Notes under the pieces: model-generated
Told to the model about the DNA's origin: nothing
Database searches by the model: none
What the model saw: the letters and a program-made list of their open reading frames with translations, nothing else
Position numbers and translations under genes: made by a program
Shown: positions 59,906 through 64,000 of the stretch, in pieces
How the letters are laid out: each line of letters starts with the position of its first letter
Numbering within the stretch: the first letter of the stretch is position 1
From: CAYFFZ01 sp049976505
Lineage (GTDB): Archaea; Thermoproteota; Nitrososphaeria; Conexivisphaerales; UBA164
Direction: 5' to 3'
DNA: 64,000 bases
NCBI GenBank assembly: GCA_049976505.1
Contig: JBMFIC010000003.1
Coordinates: 1 to 64,000 of the forward strand

Positions 59906-59961
59906 TAGAGCTAAGCCTTTATCTATTTTTTATTTTTAGAGTCGTTAAGGGTTGAATTGAG

Positions 59962-61089
59962 CTACAGGCCGTAGGAATCGAAGACCTCGTTGACAGCCTT
60001 TACAGCCCTCGTGATATCGGCATCAATGCCCAAATGGTTAAGAGCTGCCCCTAGGGCCGCGATGCCCTCCGCTACGAACGCCCTCTGCGCGGTATAGCCC
60101 ATGTGACCAATTCTTATCAGCTTGTCTCTCAAGGGGCCCCAGGATCCCGCAAGCATGACGCCAAGCCTTCTCCAGGTAAAGTTAAGGACGTCATCAGGCT
60201 TTACGGGCGAGTACACAGCAGTTACGGTGGGCGCCGAGTACCGCTCGTCCTTGACGAAGAGCTTAAGGCCCAGCGCCTTAATTCCCTCAACAGCAGCTTT
60301 GCCTGCAGCCTCGTGTCTTCTGTAAACGCGATCAAGGCCCTCCTGCAGCATGAGCTTAAGCGATTTATGCAGCGCCAGTATGTCGTTGGCCGCTGGCGTG
60401 TACGGGAACATGCCCTGCGCCAGATTTTCATCCCATGCCTTTATGCTCATGTAATAGCCCCTGTAATTGGTCCTTTCAATAACCTCCTTTGCTCTCTTTG
60501 AGACGGCAACGATTGCCAACCCAGGAGGCGAGCTGAACGCCTTCTGGCTGGCCATAAGGCATATGTCCACCCCGAGCTCTTCACAGTTTACCCTGACACC
60601 TCCAACGGCTGATACGGCGTCAACAATAAATAGCGGGCCCCTGCCCCTTATCTTCTCCGAAACGGAGACTATGTCGTTTATCAGGCCCGAGGGAGTTTCC
60701 ACGTAAACAAACGTTACAGCCTTGTATTTTTCCACGTCCTCTATCAGCTCCGCATTAAAAGGCTCATCGTATGGCGAGCTTAGCACGTCGACAGATGCCC
60801 CGTACCTTCTGGCCAGATCGGCAAACGATTCACCAAACACGCCGTTTGATAAGGCAAGGACCCTGTCACCCGGGGCTATGGTGTTGGCTATCGCTGCCTC
60901 AAGCCCAAGCATTCCCTCACCGCTCATTATGTAAACATCGCCGCTCATTCCTATCATGTTCCTTATCATGTCAGCCGTCTCCCTGTACGTTCTGAAGAAC
61001 TCCTCATCAAGATCCGGGTTAACCGATCTGAGCATCTCCTTAAGCACCTCATAGTTCATCTCGGTTGGTCCCGGCGTCAGGATCGTCAT
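59962..61089 (-). CDS. Alanine-glyoxylate/serine-pyruvate-type aminotransferase
   Basis: A 375-residue class V PLP enzyme. It starts MTILTPGPTEMNYEVLKEM. The PLP lysine is in MASQKAFSSPPGLA (about residue 185), with VYVETPSGLINDI before it and VDAVSAVGGVR next to it. Members of this group transfer the amino group of alanine or serine to glyoxylate or pyruvate. The stop and start of the neighbouring permease gene overlap by four bases, so the two form an operon and the permease may import its substrate. Confidence 0.87.
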   Translation of the reverse strand: MTILTPGPTEMNYEVLKEMLRSVNPDLDEEFFRTYRETADMIRNMIGMSGDVYIMSGEGMLGLEAAIANTIAPGDRVLALSNGVFGESFADLARRYGASVDVLSSPYDEPFNAELIEDVEKYKAVTFVYVETPSGLINDIVSVSEKIRGRGPLFIVDAVSAVGGVRVNCEELGVDICLMASQKAFSSPPGLAIVAVSKRAKEVIERTNYRGYYMSIKAWDENLAQGMFPYTPAANDILALHKSLKLMLQEGLDRVYRRHEAAGKAAVEGIKALGLKLFVKDERYSAPTVTAVYSPVKPDDVLNFTWRRLGVMLAGSWGPLRDKLIRIGHMGYTAQRAFVAEGIAALGAALNHLGIDADITRAVKAVNEVFDSYGL

Positions 61090-62567
61090 TCTCTGATCAC
61101 CTCTGTCTCCTCCATAATCCTTATGGCCTCCTCAAAATAAAATCCACGCTTTTTCTTAGCCCACATGTCCCTGAGGACGTAATACAATGCCGCCGCTCCA
61201 GTCACTCCAGCAACGACCTCGGCCGATATTCCTGAAGTGAATCCGAGCTGAGGGTATGCAATGTAGAGGTATGCGATGAAGGAATTCAGCAGAAGACCCG
61301 CCGCGCTAGCTCCGATAATTCTGTTCGATCTTCTTTTAACGCCCAAGATCACTCCGGCAAGCATAGTGAAAATCCACGTCATCTGGGTTGCAAAGACGAC
61401 AGACACAAAATAAGGTCCTATTGCAGGAACAAAAACTATAAGATATAACCATATCAGGGACAGGACAAGCCCGAATACAGCAGCCGGCACAGGGGACCTG
61501 CTCCTGTCGCTGACGACCGATAGAGAGGACGGCAGGATCCCGTCGAGAGCCTGCGAAAGCACAACCCTCGAGGCACCTATCATTATAGCTATTATGACCT
61601 GAAACATCGAGGCTATGGCTCCCACCGATAGAAGCAGAAAAAGGATGGGGTTTGGCCTCAGGAAGATCATCATGGCAGTATAATAGGGGCCTCCAACGTA
61701 GCTGTAAATGCCGCTCATGTTGCCTGAGTACCAGTCCTTTGAGATCCTGCTTATGTACTCATAGCCGAGGCTTGCCTTCAGTCCCTCCCAGAGGGCGATG
61801 ACGAACATCACATTAAGCACGGCAGCAGCTGACATGGCAATAAAGTACTTTCTGCTTCTGACCTCCATTATCTCCTCGTTGTTCATCACAGACCACATAC
61901 CATAACCAAGGGCACCCCAGCCAAGGGACCAGGTTCCAACCGTCTCCCACAGGGACCTGTATGAGGTCGGAAAGCCGATCGTCACGGCATACCTGACATG
62001 TGAAAACGCTATCAGAATTGCGGAAAATCCGCCCAGAACCATAAGCGCAAATAGGGCCTTCTGGGCCTTGACGTACAGATCAAGGCCCTTCACAACTATT
62101 CCGAACGCCAGAACGAACAGAGCGACGGTTAAGCCAAAGACAGAGTACGGCGATGAAATGACCTCGATCAGATACGGGCTTACGTTTAAGTAGTAAATCG
62201 TGGGGATCAGAACAACGTCAACAATATAGTACCCGAACCATGCCAGGAAGAAGAACTGCCAAAGGACCCATCCGGTAAAGGTCGTAACGAATCCCACCCC
62301 AGGATTTATGAGCCTGCTCTGGAACACGTAGTCTCCTCCAGCAAGGGGCATCTCCCTGCTCAGAGTGTAATAGCTGTAGAAGAAGGGAATCGAAACCGCT
62401 AGCATCGACAGGGTTCCAAAGAGAATGCTTCCCTCAGGAAAGGCCACAGGCTGGAAAGCGTAGAGCAAAAACCACATCATAGAGAAGAACGATATAGTAA
62501 GAGAATTATACATGAAAACGTCAGAAAGCTTCATGGATTTTCTGAGGCCAGAGGCTCTTCTTTCCAT
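61086..62567 (-). CDS. Amino-acid permease, APC family, intact
   Basis: A 493-residue transporter with about twelve membrane helices. The N-terminal YTLSREMPLAGGDYVFQSR stretch marks the first loop of archaeal APC permeases. The C terminus is short and charged (KKKRGFYFEEAIRIMEETEV). It is the first gene of the pair with the aminotransferase. Substrate unknown. Confidence 0.87.
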   Translation of the reverse strand: MERRASGLRKSMKLSDVFMYNSLTISFFSMMWFLLYAFQPVAFPEGSILFGTLSMLAVSIPFFYSYYTLSREMPLAGGDYVFQSRLINPGVGFVTTFTGWVLWQFFFLAWFGYYIVDVVLIPTIYYLNVSPYLIEVISSPYSVFGLTVALFVLAFGIVVKGLDLYVKAQKALFALMVLGGFSAILIAFSHVRYAVTIGFPTSYRSLWETVGTWSLGWGALGYGMWSVMNNEEIMEVRSRKYFIAMSAAAVLNVMFVIALWEGLKASLGYEYISRISKDWYSGNMSGIYSYVGGPYYTAMMIFLRPNPILFLLLSVGAIASMFQVIIAIMIGASRVVLSQALDGILPSSLSVVSDRSRSPVPAAVFGLVLSLIWLYLIVFVPAIGPYFVSVVFATQMTWIFTMLAGVILGVKRRSNRIIGASAAGLLLNSFIAYLYIAYPQLGFTSGISAEVVAGVTGAAALYYVLRDMWAKKKRGFYFEEAIRIMEETEVIRE

Positions 62568-62730
62568 AAATTAGGCTCTAGAGCCGCTATATATAAAAAA
62601 TCGTTTATATATAAATTATAAGTTATGCATAAAAATGGTTAGTCATGCGTTTAATTATTTCGTAATCATCCTTCCTTGTCTCGTATTTGATCGAAAAAGT
62701 TTATTAAAGTCAGGCTTTTAAAGCGCTGCG

Positions 62731-63678
62731 ATGTCCCCGGATGAGGCCCAGTCTTCAGAGGTCAAGGCCAAGAAGTATGATCAGGGCTTAGTCAAGGGGC
62801 TCTCTGACTTTGATCTTCTGATGCTGGTTATAGGCTCAGTTCTCGGGGGCTCATGGCTGTTTGGGGCGTATTACTCGGCCATGTATGTGGGCCCGGCCTC
62901 CATCCTTTCGTGGATAATTGGAGGGGCGCTTCTGATCTTTGTAGCGATAGTGTGGGCCGAGGTTGGATCCATATTCCCGAAATCAGGGGGGCTTGTAAGA
63001 ATTCCGCAGTACACAAGCGGCACATTTGCCTCTTTTGTTATGGGCTGGGCGTACCTCCTGGGCATAATAACAGTTGCGCCAACTGAAACGCTGGGGGCCG
63101 TTCAGTATCTCTCTTCCTTTATCCCAGGGATATTCGTTAACGGCACGATAACGCTCAAGGGAGGACTGATAACGTTTGCGCTTCTGACCGTCTTCTTCTT
63201 TCTCAACTACTTTGGGGTGAAGCTCTTTGGAAAAGTAAACGATTCCTTTGGAGTCTGGAAGCTCATAATACCCACGATGGCGGTGATTCTGCTTATTGCA
63301 TTTTATCCACACCCTGAGAACTTCACATCGCTGCCCGGAGGCTTTGCTCCTTACGGATACTCCTCCATGTTCCTTGCTGTTTCCGCAGGCGGAATAATTT
63401 ACTCGTATCTTGGATTCAGGGAGTCAATAGATTATGCTGGCGAGTCGAAAAACCCGGAAAGGGCGATCCCGCTCTCAACGATAGGAGGTTTGGTGATCAT
63501 GATGATCCTGTATGTGCTCATTCAGGTAGCATTTATTGCTGGCCTTGACTGGAAGGCCTTGGGTCTGAGCCCCGGTGACTGGTCGGGCCTGCAGAGCACA
63601 GTTCTGTCGAACGGCCCGTTCTTTGAAATATTCAGGCTTTCCGGCATAGCGATACTGGTTGCATTTACACTTAGCTAA
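62731..63678 (+). pseudogene. Amino-acid permease truncated by the second insertion element
   Basis: The first 315 residues of an APC permease, from MSPDEAQSSEVKAKKYDQGL to FRLSGIAILVAFTLS, with about eight membrane helices. The YLGFRESIDYAGESKNPERAIP loop (about 229-250) is typical. The host sequence stops at TTTAC (63664-63668). The last three codons and the stop TAA come from the insertion element. The missing C-terminal 150-200 residues should follow the element outside the window. Confidence 0.85.
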
Positions 63679-64000
63679 AGCCTCGCCTTTTCAAGGCGGG
63701 GATGATCAACACATAAAACATTTATAAGTACTTTTTTAAATTTTATTTTCATGGCGAAGGCCGGTCAACTTGATGCTGGTGGGGTGCCTGAGCCGACTCC
63801 TCAGGCTATACCGGCCGTCGCCGAAAACACAGTTGAGGTAAAGCCCAGCAATAAAAGGACTAACAAAGTACGCTTATTGCCGAAAGGAAGCATAGAAAGA
63901 AAGTTCAGAAAGCTCGGAGATTTATTCGCAAAGGCTTTCAACGAGCTGAACTACATGAGAAGGCAGCAGTTCTTTTCAGGGCAGAAGATAGACTTTGAAG
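63669..64000 (+). mobile_element. TnpB-only IS200/IS605-type element, copy 2 (left part)
   Basis: It begins directly after TTTAC (63664-63668) with ACTTAGCTAAAGCC, then a hairpin (CCTCGCCTT at 63682-63690 with AAGGCGGGG at 63693-63701), then tnpB. The start matches the mini-element at 40011. The rest, with the right end, lies outside the window. Confidence 0.82.
63751..64000 (+). CDS. tnpB: TnpB, N-terminal part, copy 2
   Basis: The first 83 codons are open to the window edge. They match copy 1 closely: the Pro-rich head (GGVPEPTPQAIPAVAE), VEVKPSNKRTNKVRLLPKGS and FNELNYMRRQQFFSGQKIDFE split over residues 64-83. Differences are scattered, so the copies have diverged. Whether this copy has an intact frame cannot be seen. 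Confidence 0.87.
   Translation, partial: MAKAGQLDAGGVPEPTPQAIPAVAENTVEVKPSNKRTNKVRLLPKGSIERKFRKLGDLFAKAFNELNYMRRQQFFSGQKIDFE

Overview
The window is chromosomal DNA of a crenarchaeon-like archaeon (Thermoproteota, probably a thermophile). Evidence: eukaryote-like ribosomal proteins S26e, S6e, L18e and L21e; RNA polymerase subunits D and F; an Elf1-type zinc protein; MCM next to GINS23; an Orc1/Cdc6 gene beside ORB-type origin repeats; RNase P proteins Rpp30 and Pop5; Hel308; a crenarchaeal-type XPF nuclease; diphthamide synthase with EF-2; a free-standing 5S rRNA; prenyl-lipid enzymes (GGGP synthase, geranylgeranyl reductase, prenyl synthase) and a tetraether-synthase-like radical SAM enzyme. 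Many genes have a TATA box 25-30 bases before the start codon, so leaderless transcripts look common. I cannot fix the order or genus from sequence reading alone.

Layout. 1-6.7 kb: the start of a CDC48 ATPase, dihydropteroate synthase, S26e, XPF, and a sufB-sufD-sufS-sufU iron-sulfur operon without sufC. 6.7-14.2 kb: a YgeW-like carbamoyltransferase, an MFS transporter, a ClC channel, an orphan HPr, a GlcD/GlcF-type oxidase pair and a small zinc protein. 14.3-22 kb: a pilin, MCM-GINS23, NAC, S10, Elf1 and the S13-S4-S11-RpoD-L18e-L13-S9 operon. 22-29.7 kb: lipid, tRNA-modification, diphthamide and RNase P genes, DUF655 and ThiL. 29.7-31.4 kb: the replication origin and orc1/cdc6. 31.4-37.4 kb: RpoF-L21e, a kdpA-kdpB potassium pump with a membrane-anchored winged-helix protein where kdpC might be expected, and GGGP synthase. 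37.4-41 kb: ArgS, a phosphoglycolate phosphatase, 5S rRNA and ProC. 41.1-45.6 kb: a molybdenum hydroxylase cluster (MocA, small, medium, MoaD-like, large). 45.7-52 kb: glutamate dehydrogenase, Tes, S6e, EF-2 and an M50 protease. 52-52.6 kb: a two-repeat CRISPR and an insertion-sequence end remnant. 52.6-57.6 kb: Hel308, a PP-loop protein, initiator tRNA-Met, a nucleotidyltransferase and a phosphoesterase.

57.8-64 kb is the accessory part. Two related TnpB-only IS200/IS605-type elements have each broken an amino-acid permease gene. The first has lost the middle of its target gene and carries a one-base frameshift in tnpB. The second lies directly after TTTAC and runs off the window. An aminotransferase and an intact permease lie between them. 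A 42-base mini-element with the same ends sits after a TTAC at 40.0 kb.

The most notable points are the origin with its ORB site over the presumed cdc6 transcription start, the Kdp locus with no KdpC and a perfect 18-base palindrome in its divergent promoter, the orphan HPr, the altered diphthamide loop of EF-2 together with a Dph5-DUF357 fusion, and the insertion-element family with its candidate guide RNA. All family assignments are by eye; no database search was run.
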